Shown here: positions 1 to 8,423 of the stretch, one piece after another
Layout of the letters: each line of letters opens with the position of its first letter
Numbering within the stretch: position 1 is the first letter of the stretch
Source: Photobacterium aphoticum
GTDB taxonomy: Bacteria > Pseudomonadota > Gammaproteobacteria > Enterobacterales > Vibrionaceae
Direction: 5' to 3'
Assembly: GCF_001029435.1 (NCBI RefSeq)
Contig: NZ_LDOV01000029.1
Location: 47,008-111,007, forward strand
DNA: 64,000 nt
Translations under genes and position numbers: made by a program
Notes under the pieces: model-generated
What the model was told of the DNA's origin: nothing
Database searches by the model: none
Seen by the model: only the letters and a program-made list of their open reading frames with translations

Positions 1-894
1 GAAGAATCGGATCAGAACTCCACCACCCGTCAGTCATTCCGCAAAAAACTGCGTGAAGGCAAGCTGGACGACAAAGAGATCGACATCGATGTGGCCGCGC
101 CACAAATGGGTGTAGAGATCATGGCGCCTCCGGGGATGGAAGAGATGACCAACCAGCTTCAGGGCATGTTCCAGAACCTGGCGGGTAACACCACCAAAAA
201 GCGTAAGATGAAAATCAAAGACGCGATGAAAGCCGTCACCGAAGAAGAAGCCGCCAAGCTGGTCAACCAAGAAGAGTTGAAAGAGCAAGCGATCTTTGCG
301 GTGGAAAACAACGGTATCGTGTTCTTGGACGAGATCGACAAGATCTGTAAGCGCGGTGAATCTTCAGGCCCTGACGTGTCCCGTGAAGGCGTACAGCGTG
401 ACCTGCTACCACTGGTAGAAGGCAGCACGGTTTCGACCAAGCACGGCATGGTGAAAACCGACCACATCCTGTTTGTGGCATCCGGCGCGTTCCAGGTGGC
501 GAAGCCATCGGATCTGATCCCTGAACTGCAAGGCCGTCTGCCGATTCGCGTGGAGCTAGAAGCCCTGACCAGCGGCGACTTCAAGCGTATTCTGACCGAG
601 CCTAATGCCTCGCTGACCGAACAGTACAAAGCCCTGATGGCGACCGAATCAGTCAACATCGAGTTTGAAGAAAGCGGTATTGATAAGCTGGCCGATGCGG
701 CATGGCAGGTGAACGAGCGCACAGAAAACATCGGTGCCCGCCGTCTGCACACCGTGATGGAACGCCTGATGGAAGAGCTGTCGTTTGATGCGACCGAGAA
801 ATCTGGCGAGAAAATCGTGATTGATGCCGCTTACGTGACGGCCCGTCTGGGTGAGTTGGTGGAAGACGAAGATCTGAGCCGTTTCATTCTGTAA
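1..894 (+). CDS. hslU: HslU, ATPase subunit of the HslUV protease (3' part)
   Basis: HslU is the AAA+ unfoldase that feeds substrates to the HslV peptidase in the cytoplasm. The frame is open from the first base, so the start and about the first 146 residues (family length near 443) lie outside the window, including Walker A. Visible are the Walker B region (VFLDEIDKI), the sensor stretch ending [11 protein letters not shown], the [15 protein letters not shown] arginine-containing segment and the C-terminal tail LSRFIL, which inserts into HslV in E. coli. A strong terminator follows directly, so hslU ends its operon, presumably hslVU. Identity is secure; only the left part is missing. Confidence 0.97.
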   Translation, partial: EESDQNSTTRQSFRKKLREGKLDDKEIDIDVAAPQMGVEIMAPPGMEEMTNQLQGMFQNLAGNTTKKRKMKIKDAMKAVTEEEAAKLVNQEELKEQAIFAVENNGIVFLDEIDKICKRGESSGPDVSREGVQRDLLPLVEGSTVSTKHGMVKTDHILFVASGAFQVAKPSDLIPELQGRLPIRVELEALTSGDFKRILTEPNASLTEQYKALMATESVNIEFEESGIDKLADAAWQVNERTENIGARRLHTVMERLMEELSFDATEKSGEKIVIDAAYVTARLGELVEDEDLSRFIL

Positions 895-918
895 CCAGAG
901 TGTAAACCCAATGCTATC

Positions 919-946
919 AACGGCACGCTTGCGTGCCGTTTTTTTG
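919..946 (+). terminator. Rho-independent terminator of hslU
   Basis: Stem ACGGCAC/GTGCCGT with a short GCTTGC loop, followed by seven T residues. It lies 25 bases after the hslU stop codon and separates hslU from menA. Confidence 0.85.
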
Positions 947-974
947 TCCTCAAACAAACTATGCGGCGATAAAG

Positions 975-1002
975 TTGCCCATTACGCCAGTTGCGCCATA
1001 AT
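975..1002 (+). promoter_or_regulatory. Possible sigma70 promoter of menA
   Basis: TTGCCC (4 of 6 to the -35 consensus), a 16-base spacer, then CATAAT (5 of 6 to the -10 consensus). It sits about 40 bases before the menA start and just past the hslU terminator. Prediction from pattern only. Confidence 0.4.
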
Positions 1003-1042
1003 AATGGTCTTCCACACTCGTTCACTGGCAAAAGTCCACACT

Positions 1043-1954
1043 ATGAAATCATCTTCTCTCGCCATTTGGCTCGATGCAGCACGGCCAAAAACCCTGCCGC
1101 TGGCCATCGCCTCAATCGTATGCGGCAGTGCAGTAGCAGGATGGCAAGGCAGCTTTTCTGCCGTGATCGCAGGTCTCGCCCTGCTGACCGCGCTGTTATT
1201 ACAAATTCTTTCTAACCTTGCCAACGACTACGGCGATGCGGTCAAAGGCACCGATAACGACCAACGCCTGGGCCCACAACGTGCCATTCAGTCCGGCTTG
1301 GTGACCCCTGCCGCCATGCGCAAAGCCATGGTGCTCAATATTGTCCTGACCATCATCAGTGGCCTGAGCCTGATCTTGCTGGCGACCAACAATCTGCATG
1401 ACATGCTGGGCTTTATGGTACTGGGACTGATGGCCATTCTGGCCTCTATCGCCTACACCGTGGGTAACAAGCCTTATGGTTACCGTGGCCTGGGCGATCT
1501 GTCTGTGCTGATGTTCTTTGGCTGGCTCGGCGTGGCCGGTACCTACTACCTGCAAGCCGGACAGATTGATTCGATCATCATGCTGCCCGCGACCGCCTGT
1601 GGCCTGCTGGCCGTCGGGGTACTGAACATCAATAACCTGCGTGATATCGACAATGACCGCGCCTGTGGCAAACTGACCCTGGCGGTACGCATGGGGCCGG
1701 AATGGGGCCGCAAGTACCACCTGTTCCTGCTGCTGGGCAGCGTGATCTGTCTGGCGCTGTTTGCGGCACTGGAAATTCACTCACCGTTCGGCTGGCTGTT
1801 CATCCTGAGCGCGCCGCTGCTGTTTAAGCACGGCAAGCAAGTGTTTCAATCCACCGATGGTGCGGCACTGCGTCCAATGATGGCGACCATGGTGAAATGC
1901 GCCCTGCTGACCAACCTGCTGTTTGCAGCCGGTATGGTATTGGCCGCATCCTAA
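1043..1954 (+). CDS. menA: 1,4-dihydroxy-2-naphthoate octaprenyltransferase (MenA)
   Basis: MenA is an inner-membrane UbiA-family prenyltransferase that attaches the polyprenyl chain to 1,4-dihydroxy-2-naphthoate, giving demethylmenaquinone. The protein is 303 aa (E. coli 308) and mostly hydrophobic helices. Both Asp-rich diphosphate-binding motifs are present: NDYGD at residues 61-65 and NNLRDIDND at 197-205. The ATG at 1043 is chosen because homology begins at MKSSSLAIWLDAARPKTLPL; an upstream in-frame start at 911 would overlap the hslU terminator. It appears to be a single-gene unit between the hslU terminator and the rraA promoter. Confidence 0.96.
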   Translation: MKSSSLAIWLDAARPKTLPLAIASIVCGSAVAGWQGSFSAVIAGLALLTALLLQILSNLANDYGDAVKGTDNDQRLGPQRAIQSGLVTPAAMRKAMVLNIVLTIISGLSLILLATNNLHDMLGFMVLGLMAILASIAYTVGNKPYGYRGLGDLSVLMFFGWLGVAGTYYLQAGQIDSIIMLPATACGLLAVGVLNINNLRDIDNDRACGKLTLAVRMGPEWGRKYHLFLLLGSVICLALFAALEIHSPFGWLFILSAPLLFKHGKQVFQSTDGAALRPMMATMVKCALLTNLLFAAGMVLAAS

Positions 1955-1995
1955 CACATTGGCTTTGCAAGGCGACGGCAATCGGTGTCTTCGCC

Positions 1996-2025
1996 TTGTC
2001 TCTACCACCGCTCGCTGATTATACT
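1996..2025 (+). promoter_or_regulatory. Possible promoter of rraA
   Basis: TTGTCT (4 of 6) at 1996-2001, an 18-base spacer, then TATACT (5 of 6) at 2020-2025. The -35 overlaps the 3' arm of a stem-loop (CAAGGCGA 1968-1975 with TCGCCTTG 1991-1998) that may help end menA transcription but lacks a T-run. Confidence 0.4.
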
Positions 2026-2105
2026 TCAACCAGTTAACGCTGAAAGATGCGTCCAGTTCGCGTCTCAGCGCCCCCTTTTCAATTGTCACTAGAAGAAGCG
2101 CGCTT

Positions 2106-2591
2106 ATGGAATACAACACGTCCGAACTCTGCGACATCTACCTCGACCAAGTCGATGTCGTCGAACCGATGTTCAGCTCTTACGGCGGTCGTAGCTCGTT
2201 TGGCGGCCAAATCACCACCATCAAATGCTTTGAAGACAACGGCCTGATCGCCACAGTACTCAGCGAACCCGGCGCTGGCCGTGTACTGCTGATCGACGGC
2301 GGCGGCTCCCTGCGTCGCGCCCTGATTGATGCCGAACTGGCGCAACGGGCAGCGGATAATGAATGGGAAGGGCTCATCGTTTATGGCTGTGTGCGCCATG
2401 TGGATGAGCTGGATGAACTGGACATCGGCATTCAGGCCATGGCCTCTATCCCGGTCGGGGCCGATGAACACGGCATTGGCGAAGTGGATGTCGCGGTTAA
2501 CTTTGGCGGTGTCACCTTCTTGCCAGAAGATCACCTCTATGCCGATACCACCGGCGTGATCCTCTCGCCTGAGCCGCTGGATATCGACTGA
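2106..2591 (+). CDS. rraA: Ribonuclease E activity regulator RraA
   Basis: RraA binds the C-terminal scaffold region of RNase E and inhibits its activity, changing global mRNA decay. The protein is 161 aa, exactly the E. coli length, and starts [21 protein letters not shown] like its orthologues. The glycine-rich stretch [14 protein letters not shown] and the [18 protein letters not shown] segment are typical of the MenG/RraA fold; despite the old name menG it has no methyltransferase motif. It follows menA by 151 bases with its own possible promoter, and ends at a bidirectional terminator shared with zapB. Confidence 0.96.
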   Translation: MEYNTSELCDIYLDQVDVVEPMFSSYGGRSSFGGQITTIKCFEDNGLIATVLSEPGAGRVLLIDGGGSLRRALIDAELAQRAADNEWEGLIVYGCVRHVDELDELDIGIQAMASIPVGADEHGIGEVDVAVNFGGVTFLPEDHLYADTTGVILSPEPLDID

Positions 2592-2630
2592 TCACGGCCC
2601 GCGCCCTGATCTGTCCTGTCAAACAGGCAT

Positions 2631-2662
2631 AAAAAAACAGAGCCCTTGAGCTCTGTTTTTTT
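2631..2662. terminator. Bidirectional terminator between rraA and zapB
   Basis: CAGAGC/GCTCTG stem with loop CCTTGA, flanked by seven A residues on one side and seven T residues on the other, so it works for both convergent genes. Confidence 0.88.
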
Positions 2663-2702
2663 ATGCCCCGATAAACGGGGCATTGGCACGCAACGGTGTG
2701 GA

Positions 2703-2945
2703 TTACTCCACGTGCTCCATTTTGCCTAGCAGTGCGCGAACGCGCTCTTGCCATGCTTGGTGATCGTTGCGCAGTTTCTCGTTGTCGTCAGACAGCGAAT
2801 CACGACCAGAACGTAGCTCTTGTGCTTCTGCAGACAATGCTTCGTTTTGTTCTTTCAGTTCGTCAATTTCCATTTGCAGCAAAGAAATTGTATCAACAGC
2901 CATTTGTACTTTGGCTTCCAGCTTTTCCAACATTTCTAATGACAT
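2703..2945 (-). CDS. zapB: Cell division protein ZapB
   Basis: ZapB is a small coiled-coil protein that joins the Z-ring through ZapA and links it to MatP and the chromosome terminus. This copy is 80 aa (E. coli 81). It is nearly all heptad coiled coil ([20 protein letters not shown] and onward) and ends with the conserved [13 protein letters not shown]. The ATG at 2945 is preferred because AGGTGG stands 5 bases upstream. An in-frame GTG nine bases earlier lies inside that ribosome-binding site. The gene is monocistronic and convergent with rraA. Confidence 0.95.
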   Translation of the reverse strand: MSLEMLEKLEAKVQMAVDTISLLQMEIDELKEQNEALSAEAQELRSGRDSLSDDNEKLRNDHQAWQERVRALLGKMEHVE

Positions 2946-3305
2946 ATTGTCCACCTGTATTCAGCCTATCTGTTTGCCCTAACCGTTAAGGCAAGTTCCC
3001 ACAGGCACGTTTACGATTCATTATCACTTATTCTAACGAGGCCATCGCCTCCTGACACCTACAAATACCACGCTTTGCAGTAAATGGGGAAATTTTGCGC
3101 AATTTTGATAATAATTTTGCCCAAGGCTAACAAGAATGTTCATACCGCCGTTTTTTTGCTTTTTGCTCAGTGGTTAAACAAACATCAAGTGTGCGGGTAT
3201 TCGATAAATTTGCGATCAAACGCGCGGTTAATTCAATGCCTGCGTGCTAATTTTGTCCCGATCGTATCTCTCTTGGAGCAATCCAAGGTTTTGCCGCCTT
3301 GGCAC

Positions 3306-3332
3306 ATCCGACCTCGCTAGGTCGGATTTTTT
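3306..3332 (+). terminator. Orphan Rho-independent terminator (possible sRNA or leader end)
   Basis: A perfect 8-bp stem ATCCGACC/GGTCGGAT with a 6-base loop is followed by TTTTTT. No + strand gene lies upstream, because zapB points the other way. Just before it CCAAGG (3283-3288) can pair with CCTTGG (3297-3302), or alternatively with CTTGG (3272-3276). This looks like the 3' end of an Hfq-type small RNA or a terminated leader. No clear promoter was found. Confidence 0.7.
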
Positions 3333-3375
3333 ATTTCCGCCCACACTCAATAGGCCGTTATTCGCTTTGCACCCG

Positions 3376-3385
3376 TATGTTCGTT
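3376..3385 (+). promoter_or_regulatory. Possible GlpR half-site upstream of glpF
   Basis: TATGTTCGTT matches all ten positions of the left half of the E. coli GlpR operator (WATGTTCGWT). The right half is not conserved next to it. Related CGAAC-containing sequences occur nearer glpF at 3528-3533 and 3560-3565. GlpR control of glpFK is established in enterics; here it is inferred. Confidence 0.3.
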
Positions 3386-3511
3386 CCCCTCGTTTTTTCT
3401 GCCCGCCATCCCGTTTACCGTTATCACGTGATCTTGCCCGCCATCTGTCCCGATAATGTTGACCACTATCGCGATGATCACACCCCAATGGCCAGGTCGC
3501 TAGATGGCAAA

Positions 3512-3528
3512 GCGCAAAATATTTGCGC
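3512..3528. repeat. 17-base palindrome in the glpF upstream region
   Basis: GCGCAAA-ATA-TTTGCGC is a perfect 7-bp inverted repeat with a 3-base centre, about 150 bases before glpF. Its size and symmetry suit an operator for a dimeric regulator. I do not recognise which one. Confidence 0.45.
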
Positions 3529-3572
3529 GAACGCTCAATTCAAAAAACACACAAATGAGCGAACGCACATTT

Positions 3573-3614
3573 TGTGACCTGCACAATGTCATTATTTGGA
3601 ATATCACGTAAATT
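3573..3614 (+). promoter_or_regulatory. Possible CRP-dependent glpF promoter
   Basis: A TGTGA half-site (3573-3577) is followed by TAAATT at 3609-3614 as a weak -10. The CRP centre would then be near -41.5 (class II arrangement). The second CRP half-site is poor, so this is tentative. Confidence 0.25.
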
Positions 3615-3675
3615 AGCCGCCATAACGATGATAACAGCGACACCCCCTACAATAACGAGACAAAAGGACTGAAAA

Positions 3676-4527
3676 ATGACGAGTCAAAAACAACATACGT
3701 TGCTCGGCGAATGCATCGCTGAGTTCATCGGCACCGGCTTATTGATATTCTTCGGTGTAGGTTGCGTAGCAGCCATGGTCTTAGCGGGTGCTTCATTTGG
3801 CCAGTGGGAGATCAGCATCATGTGGGGCCTTGGCGTTGCCATTGCCATTTACTGTACTGCTGGTGTATCCGGCGCTCATATCAATCCCGCCGTCACTATT
3901 GCCCTTGCCCTTTTCCACGGTTTTGATAAACAAAAAGTACTGCCTTACATCGTTGCCCAACTCTTGGGTGCCTTTACCAGTGCCGCGCTGATCTACAGCC
4001 TGTACGCTAACCTGTTCAGCGACTATGAAGCGACCCACAACATTGTGCGTGGCTCAGTAGAAAGCCTAGCAACGGCGGGCATCTTCTCAACCTACCCACA
4101 CCCTGCCATCACGTTTGGCGGTGCGTTTGCGGTCGAGTTCGTGATCACTGCCGTACTGATGTTTGCCATCCTGGCCATTGGTGATGGTAAAAACGGTGCA
4201 CCACGCGGCGCGATGGGTCCGCTATTGATTGGTATTCTGATCGCCGTGATCGGTGGTGCGCTCGGTCCACTGACCGGCTTTGCGATGAACCCGGCGCGTG
4301 ACTTTGGCCCGAAATTCTTCGCGTTCTTGGCGGGCTGGGGCGACATGGCCCTGACCGGCGGCAAAGACATCCCTTATATGATTGTGCCGATTCTGGCGCC
4401 AATTTTTGGTGCGGCATTTGGTGGCTGGCTATACCCGAAAGTGATCGGTTTTTACCTGCCTGGCAACAAATGCACACTGCCGAACCAGTGTGAAGAAACA
4501 GGTGAGAACGCAACGGCGAAAGCCTGA
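3676..4527 (+). CDS. glpF: Glycerol uptake facilitator GlpF (aquaglyceroporin)
   Basis: GlpF is an inner-membrane MIP-family channel that lets glycerol and small polyols diffuse into the cell. It is 283 aa (E. coli 281), with six hydrophobic helices and both half-helix NPA motifs at residues 70-72 and 205-207. The second is followed by RD (NPARD), the aquaglyceroporin signature distinguishing it from water-only channels. AAGGA lies 7 bases before the ATG. glpK follows after 88 bases with no terminator, so the two form the glpFK operon that imports and traps glycerol. Confidence 0.97.
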   Translation: MTSQKQHTLLGECIAEFIGTGLLIFFGVGCVAAMVLAGASFGQWEISIMWGLGVAIAIYCTAGVSGAHINPAVTIALALFHGFDKQKVLPYIVAQLLGAFTSAALIYSLYANLFSDYEATHNIVRGSVESLATAGIFSTYPHPAITFGGAFAVEFVITAVLMFAILAIGDGKNGAPRGAMGPLLIGILIAVIGGALGPLTGFAMNPARDFGPKFFAFLAGWGDMALTGGKDIPYMIVPILAPIFGAAFGGWLYPKVIGFYLPGNKCTLPNQCEETGENATAKA

Positions 4528-4615
4528 TCCCTGTCTTTGACACACAAACAGATACAAAAACTAGAACAAACGACTCTCTACTACCCTTATATAATGACAA
4601 TTAGAGGAAACCGTC

Positions 4616-6130
4616 ATGACTACAGAGCAAAAGTACATTGTTGCACTTGATCAGGGTACCACCAGCTCACGTGCCGTCGTGCTTGATCACAACGCGAATA
4701 TTGTGTGCTCGTCACAACGTGAATTCACCCAGATCTACCCGAAAGCGGGTTGGGTAGAACACGATCCTCTCGAAATTTACGCGACCCAGAGCTCTACCCT
4801 CGTGGAAGCTCTGGCCAAAGCCGGCATCCGCTCTGATCAGGTGGCTGCCATTGGTATCACCAACCAGCGTGAAACCACCATTGTCTGGAACAAAAATACC
4901 GGCAAACCGGTGTACAACGCGATTGTATGGCAGTGCCGCCGTACGGCTGACATCTGTGAAACCTTAAAAGCCGACGGCTTGGAAGGCTACATCCGTGACA
5001 ACACTGGCCTGGTGGTTGACCCTTACTTCTCCGGTACCAAGATCAAATGGATTTTGGATAACGTTGAAGGCGCACGCGAAGAAGCGGAAGCGGGCAATCT
5101 GTTATTCGGTACGGTCGATACTTGGCTGATCTGGAAGATGACCCAAGGCCGCGTACACGTGACCGATTACACCAACGCCTCACGCACGATGGTGTTTAAC
5201 ATCAACACCCTACAGTGGGATGAGAAACTGCTTAAAGCGCTGGATATTCCTCTGTCCATGATGCCGGAAGTGAAGTCGTCATCAGAAGTGTACGGCCAGA
5301 CCAACATCGGGGGTAAAGGCGGGACACGTATTCCTATCGCCGGTATCGCCGGTGATCAGCAAGCGGCGCTGTTCGGCCAGATGTGTGTGGAAGCCGGTCA
5401 GGCGAAAAACACCTACGGCACAGGCTGTTTCCTCCTGATGAATACCGGTAAGGAAAAAGTGACCTCGCACAACGGCCTGCTGACCACACTGGCTTGTGGT
5501 CCGAAAGGCGAAGTGGCGTACGCACTGGAAGGCGCGGTCTTCATGGGCGGGGCGTCTATCCAATGGCTGCGTGATGAAGTGAAGCTGCTGGATGATGCCA
5601 AAGACTCCGAATACTTTGCAGAGAAAGTCGGCAGTGCGAACGGCGTGTACGTGGTACCGGCCTTTACCGGTCTGGGCGCCCCGTACTGGGACCCGTATGC
5701 CCGTGGTGCGATTGTCGGCCTGACCCGTGGGGTGAATGCTAACCACATCATCCGTGCGACCCTGGAAAGTGTGGCTTACCAGACCCGTGACGTACTGGAT
5801 GCGATGCAGGCAGACTCGTCGATTGAACTGGCCTCGCTGCGTGTTGACGGCGGCGCGGTTGCCAACAACTTCCTGATGCAGTTCCAGTCTGACATTCTAA
5901 ACACCGAAGTACACCGCCCTGTCGTGACGGAAGTCACCGCACTGGGTTCCGGTTACCTGGCAGGTTTGGCAGTGGGCTTCTGGGGCAGCATTGATGAGCT
6001 CAAAGGCAAAGCGGAAATCGATCGTAAGTTCATGCCTTGTGCAGATGACGGCAAGCGTCACCGCCGCTACCGTGGCTGGAAACGTGCGGTCGAGTGCGCC
6101 AAAGGCTGGGCATTGGAAGAAGACATCTAA
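4616..6130 (+). CDS. glpK: Glycerol kinase
   Basis: GlpK phosphorylates glycerol to sn-glycerol 3-phosphate with ATP and so traps glycerol entering through GlpF. The 504-aa protein (E. coli 502) carries FGGY-kinase landmarks: the N-terminal phosphate loop DQGTTSSRA, the NQRETT and WQCRRT substrate-site segments, the DTWLIWKMT hinge and the ATP-site [17 protein letters not shown] precedes the ATG. In enterics the enzyme is inhibited by fructose-1,6-bisphosphate and EIIA-Glc; conservation of those sites was not checked residue by residue. The operon ends at a strong terminator 56 bases downstream. Confidence 0.98.
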   Translation: MTTEQKYIVALDQGTTSSRAVVLDHNANIVCSSQREFTQIYPKAGWVEHDPLEIYATQSSTLVEALAKAGIRSDQVAAIGITNQRETTIVWNKNTGKPVYNAIVWQCRRTADICETLKADGLEGYIRDNTGLVVDPYFSGTKIKWILDNVEGAREEAEAGNLLFGTVDTWLIWKMTQGRVHVTDYTNASRTMVFNINTLQWDEKLLKALDIPLSMMPEVKSSSEVYGQTNIGGKGGTRIPIAGIAGDQQAALFGQMCVEAGQAKNTYGTGCFLLMNTGKEKVTSHNGLLTTLACGPKGEVAYALEGAVFMGGASIQWLRDEVKLLDDAKDSEYFAEKVGSANGVYVVPAFTGLGAPYWDPYARGAIVGLTRGVNANHIIRATLESVAYQTRDVLDAMQADSSIELASLRVDGGAVANNFLMQFQSDILNTEVHRPVVTEVTALGSGYLAGLAVGFWGSIDELKGKAEIDRKFMPCADDGKRHRRYRGWKRAVECAKGWALEEDI

Positions 6131-6186
6131 GCCCGTTTTTTCACTGCACACGACGCGCAGTGAAACATAAATACCCATAACGTGCT

Positions 6187-6213
6187 AAAGGCCTGCTGAT
6201 GCAGGCCTTTTTT
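6187..6213 (+). terminator. Terminator of glpFK
   Basis: A perfect 10-bp stem AAAGGCCTGC/GCAGGCCTTT with loop TGAT runs into a T-run. Confidence 0.9.
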
Positions 6214-6275
6214 GTACTTTTCACAGCAATATCCCCGCCTTTCCCCGCTTTCACATGACACAATCTTGTTTTAAC

Positions 6276-6287
6276 GCAAACGTTTCA
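6276..6287 (+). promoter_or_regulatory. Cra (FruR)-like operator upstream of glpX
   Basis: GCAAACGTTTCA matches 10 of 12 bases of the Cra consensus TGAAACGTTTCA. It lies about 14 bases before the -10 box, in the position of the -35. Cra activates gluconeogenic genes in enterics, which suits a fructose-bisphosphatase. The same bases also fit a PurR box with one constrained mismatch, so the LacI-family member is uncertain. Confidence 0.5.
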
Positions 6288-6297
6288 CTATCAGTTG

Positions 6298-6306
6298 TGC
6301 TAGAAT
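6298..6306 (+). promoter_or_regulatory. Extended -10 promoter of glpX
   Basis: TGCTAGAAT combines a TG extension with TAGAAT (5 of 6). No good -35 is present at 17 bases, which fits an extended -10 or activator-dependent promoter. The operator-like site 6276-6287 sits just upstream. Confidence 0.5.
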
Positions 6307-6322
6307 CGCCGCCAGATCGAGC

Positions 6323-6355
6323 GGGCAGCAGAAACGGATGTCGACCCTGTTGCCC
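6323..6355 (+). other. Leader hairpin of glpX
   Basis: GGGCAGCAG (6323-6331) pairs with CTGTTGCCC (6347-6355), a 9-bp stem with one G-U pair and a 15-base loop. It would lie near the 5' end of the glpX transcript and has no T-run, so it is not a terminator. Role unknown. Confidence 0.4.
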
Positions 6356-6387
6356 CAAGCCCACTGATTTCTATTGTTGGAGTTCCC

Positions 6388-7395
6388 ATGAAACGCGATT
6401 TGGCGATGGCATTTTCCCGTGTCACTGAAGGTGCTGCGCTAGCAGGTTACAAATGGCTTGGCCGTGGTGATAAAAACGCTGCTGACGGCGCAGCGGTTGA
6501 AGTCATGCGCACACTGCTAAACCAGACTGAAATTGAAGGTGAGATCGTCATCGGTGAAGGTGAGATCGATGAAGCGCCAATGCTGTACATCGGCGAGAAA
6601 GTCGGTACCGGCGGTGATGCTGTCGATATCGCAGTTGACCCGATTGAAGGTACACGCATGACTGCCATGGGCCAGAACAATGCCCTTGCGGTACTGGCAG
6701 CGGGCGAAAAAGGCTCGTTCCTGAAAGCCCCTGACATGTACATGGAAAAACTGGTCGTGGGCCCACAAGCCAAAGGCGTGATCGATTTGGCTAAGCCTCT
6801 GACAGAAAACCTGGAAAACATCGCGGCAGCCTTGGGCAAGCCCCTATCCAGCCTAGTGGTGACCACGCTGGCAAAACCGCGTCACGACGCGATCATTGCC
6901 GACATGCAGGCGATGGGTGTGCGTGTGTACGCATTCCCGGATGGCGACGTGGCCGCGTCTATTCTGACTTGTATGCCAGACAGCGAAGTGGACGTAATGT
7001 ACTGCATCGGTGGCGCGCCGGAAGGTGTGGTGTCTGCGGCCGCGATCCGCGCACTGGGTGGCGACATGCACGGCCGTCTGCTGCCACGTCATGACGTGAA
7101 AGGCGACAACGAAGAAAACCGCCGCTTGGGTCAGATTGAAATCGACCGCTGCCACGAAATGGGCATCGAGCCGAATACCGTGCTGCGCATGGAAGACATG
7201 GCGAAGAGCGATAACGTGATTTTTGCCGGTACCGGGATCACCAAAGGTGATCTGCTGGATGGCATCCACCGCCAGGGCAACATCGCAACCACCGAAACCC
7301 TGCTGATCCGTGGTAAGTGCCGCACGATCCGTCGCATCAAGTCGACCCACTACCTGGATCGCAAAGACCCAGCGATTGTCGGCCACATCCTGTAA
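6388..7395 (+). CDS. glpX: Class II fructose-1,6-bisphosphatase GlpX
   Basis: GlpX hydrolyses fructose-1,6-bisphosphate to fructose 6-phosphate in gluconeogenesis. It is 335 aa (E. coli 336) and starts MKRDLAMAFSRVTEGAALA like the family. The metal and phosphate-site motifs are visible: GEGEIDEAPM, VDPIEGTR, GGAPEGVVSAAA and the Lys/Arg-rich KCRTIRRIKSTH tail. TGGAG precedes the ATG. Unlike in E. coli it is separated from glpK by a strong terminator and has its own promoter, so it is probably controlled independently of glycerol. Confidence 0.97.
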   Translation: MKRDLAMAFSRVTEGAALAGYKWLGRGDKNAADGAAVEVMRTLLNQTEIEGEIVIGEGEIDEAPMLYIGEKVGTGGDAVDIAVDPIEGTRMTAMGQNNALAVLAAGEKGSFLKAPDMYMEKLVVGPQAKGVIDLAKPLTENLENIAAALGKPLSSLVVTTLAKPRHDAIIADMQAMGVRVYAFPDGDVAASILTCMPDSEVDVMYCIGGAPEGVVSAAAIRALGGDMHGRLLPRHDVKGDNEENRRLGQIEIDRCHEMGIEPNTVLRMEDMAKSDNVIFAGTGITKGDLLDGIHRQGNIATTETLLIRGKCRTIRRIKSTHYLDRKDPAIVGHIL

Positions 7396-7428
7396 AGCCA
7401 ACGGCTGAACAGCCGATCATCATCTCTG

Positions 7429-7459
7429 AACAGGCGTCCCTCAGGACGCCTGTTTTTTT
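7429..7459 (+). terminator. Terminator of glpX
   Basis: A perfect 11-bp stem AACAGGCGTCC/GGACGCCTGTT with loop CTCA is followed by seven T residues. Confidence 0.92.
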
Positions 7460-7792
7460 ATGCTTCCTCAGTCTTCCGCCAGCCCCGCAGTTTATGCGTT
7501 AGGATCAGACAGCGTCGTCCGTTTCGCCCTCCTCTTCACACTCCTCCTTGCATGGATTCGCGCGCTTGTCCGTGACTTTTTATTCGGCTCACGCTCCCCT
7601 TCTTTTCCCTCACCGTGATCGTCCCCCTCTCCGAACGCGTTTTGTAAAGTAGTTGCTTTATTTAGCCAGCTCGCTACATAATGAATAAAGAACGGTGATT
7701 TTTTCCACAATCACTGACGTCATCATCGCAAGCACCATACCGAGCAGACGCACCATGTTACGCAGCACAACAAAGTACACAGAGAAGGCTAC
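7460..7792. other. Gap between glpX terminator and the SufR-like gene
   Basis: I see no gene in the first half of this stretch. The second half carries the probable promoter and operator of the SufR-like regulator described at 7645-7682. Confidence 0.5.
7645..7682 (+). promoter_or_regulatory. Promoter and possible operator of the SufR-like regulator
   Basis: TTGCTT (7653-7658), an 18-base spacer and CATAAT (7677-7682) form a fair sigma70 promoter. An inverted repeat TAAAG-N6-CTTTA (7645-7660) overlaps the -35, where an autorepressor would bind. The operator role is inferred. Confidence 0.4.
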
Positions 7793-8410
7793 ATGAAGAC
7801 CATTGACCGCATCCTTTATCAACTTAAGCGCGAAGGGCCACAAACCGCCAAACGCTTAGCCGAAACCTTCCAGCTCACCAGCATGGGGGTACGTCAGCAC
7901 CTGCAAGGGCTGGAAGCTGACGGTCTGGTCAGTTTTGAGGATGTGAAAGTCAAAGTGGGTCGTCCGACCCGTCATTGGTTTCTCACCAAAGCGGGGCACA
8001 ATCAGTTCGCCAACCGCCATGACGATTTGTTGGTGCAGACCTTAGATTCAGTCGAAACCTTGTTTGGCAAAGACGGCCTGCAACAAGTGATTGCCCGCCG
8101 GGAAGCCAACACCCTGGCTCACTATCAAGACAAGCTGGCGGAAGCGGCAAATTTAGAAGAAAAACTGCAGATCCTGACTACACTCAGGGAGCAGGAAGGT
8201 TATATGGCAAACTACCAACCACACGGCGACGGGTTCCTTTTTGTGGAGAACCATTGCCCGATTTGCCACGCCGCCCACCGCTGCCCATCACTCTGCCAAT
8301 CAGAACTCACGGTCTTCCAGCAACTGCTGGGCGAGGAGTATCACATTGAACGCAAGGAACACATTATCGCTGGAGAAAGGCGCTGTGCGTATCGAATAAT
8401 AAAAGCATAA
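7793..8410 (+). CDS. SufR-like Fe-S cluster-binding transcriptional regulator
   Basis: This 205-aa protein has an N-terminal winged helix (about residues 1-75; TAKRLAETFQLTSMGVRQHL is the recognition region) and a GRPTRHW wing. The C-terminal half carries a cysteine array: C155, C158, C164, C168 and C198, in ENHCPIC, RCPSLC and RRCAYRI. Cyanobacterial SufR binds an Fe-S cluster through a similar ENHCPI...C...RRC.Y pattern and represses suf genes. The adjoining fpr gene, 13 bases downstream and probably cotranscribed, fits a redox or iron role. Targets here are unknown; self-regulation of this small operon is the simplest guess. Confidence 0.8.
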   Translation: MKTIDRILYQLKREGPQTAKRLAETFQLTSMGVRQHLQGLEADGLVSFEDVKVKVGRPTRHWFLTKAGHNQFANRHDDLLVQTLDSVETLFGKDGLQQVIARREANTLAHYQDKLAEAANLEEKLQILTTLREQEGYMANYQPHGDGFLFVENHCPICHAAHRCPSLCQSELTVFQQLLGEEYHIERKEHIIAGERRCAYRIIKA

Positions 8411-8423
8411 CGAGGAGAGCATT

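Larger units (their letters stand above)
2946..3675. other. 730-base gap between zapB and glpF
   Basis: No protein-coding gene is convincing here. It holds the zapB upstream region, an orphan Rho-independent terminator on the + strand (3306-3332) preceded by alternative stems (see findings), a GlpR-like half-site, a 17-base palindrome and a possible CRP-dependent glpF promoter. Confidence 0.6.

Noticed and set aside
159..752. Long reading frame antisense to hslU
   Set aside because: It exists only because the codon pattern of hslU leaves the opposite frame open. It has Ser/Arg-rich composition, no ribosome-binding site and no family resemblance.
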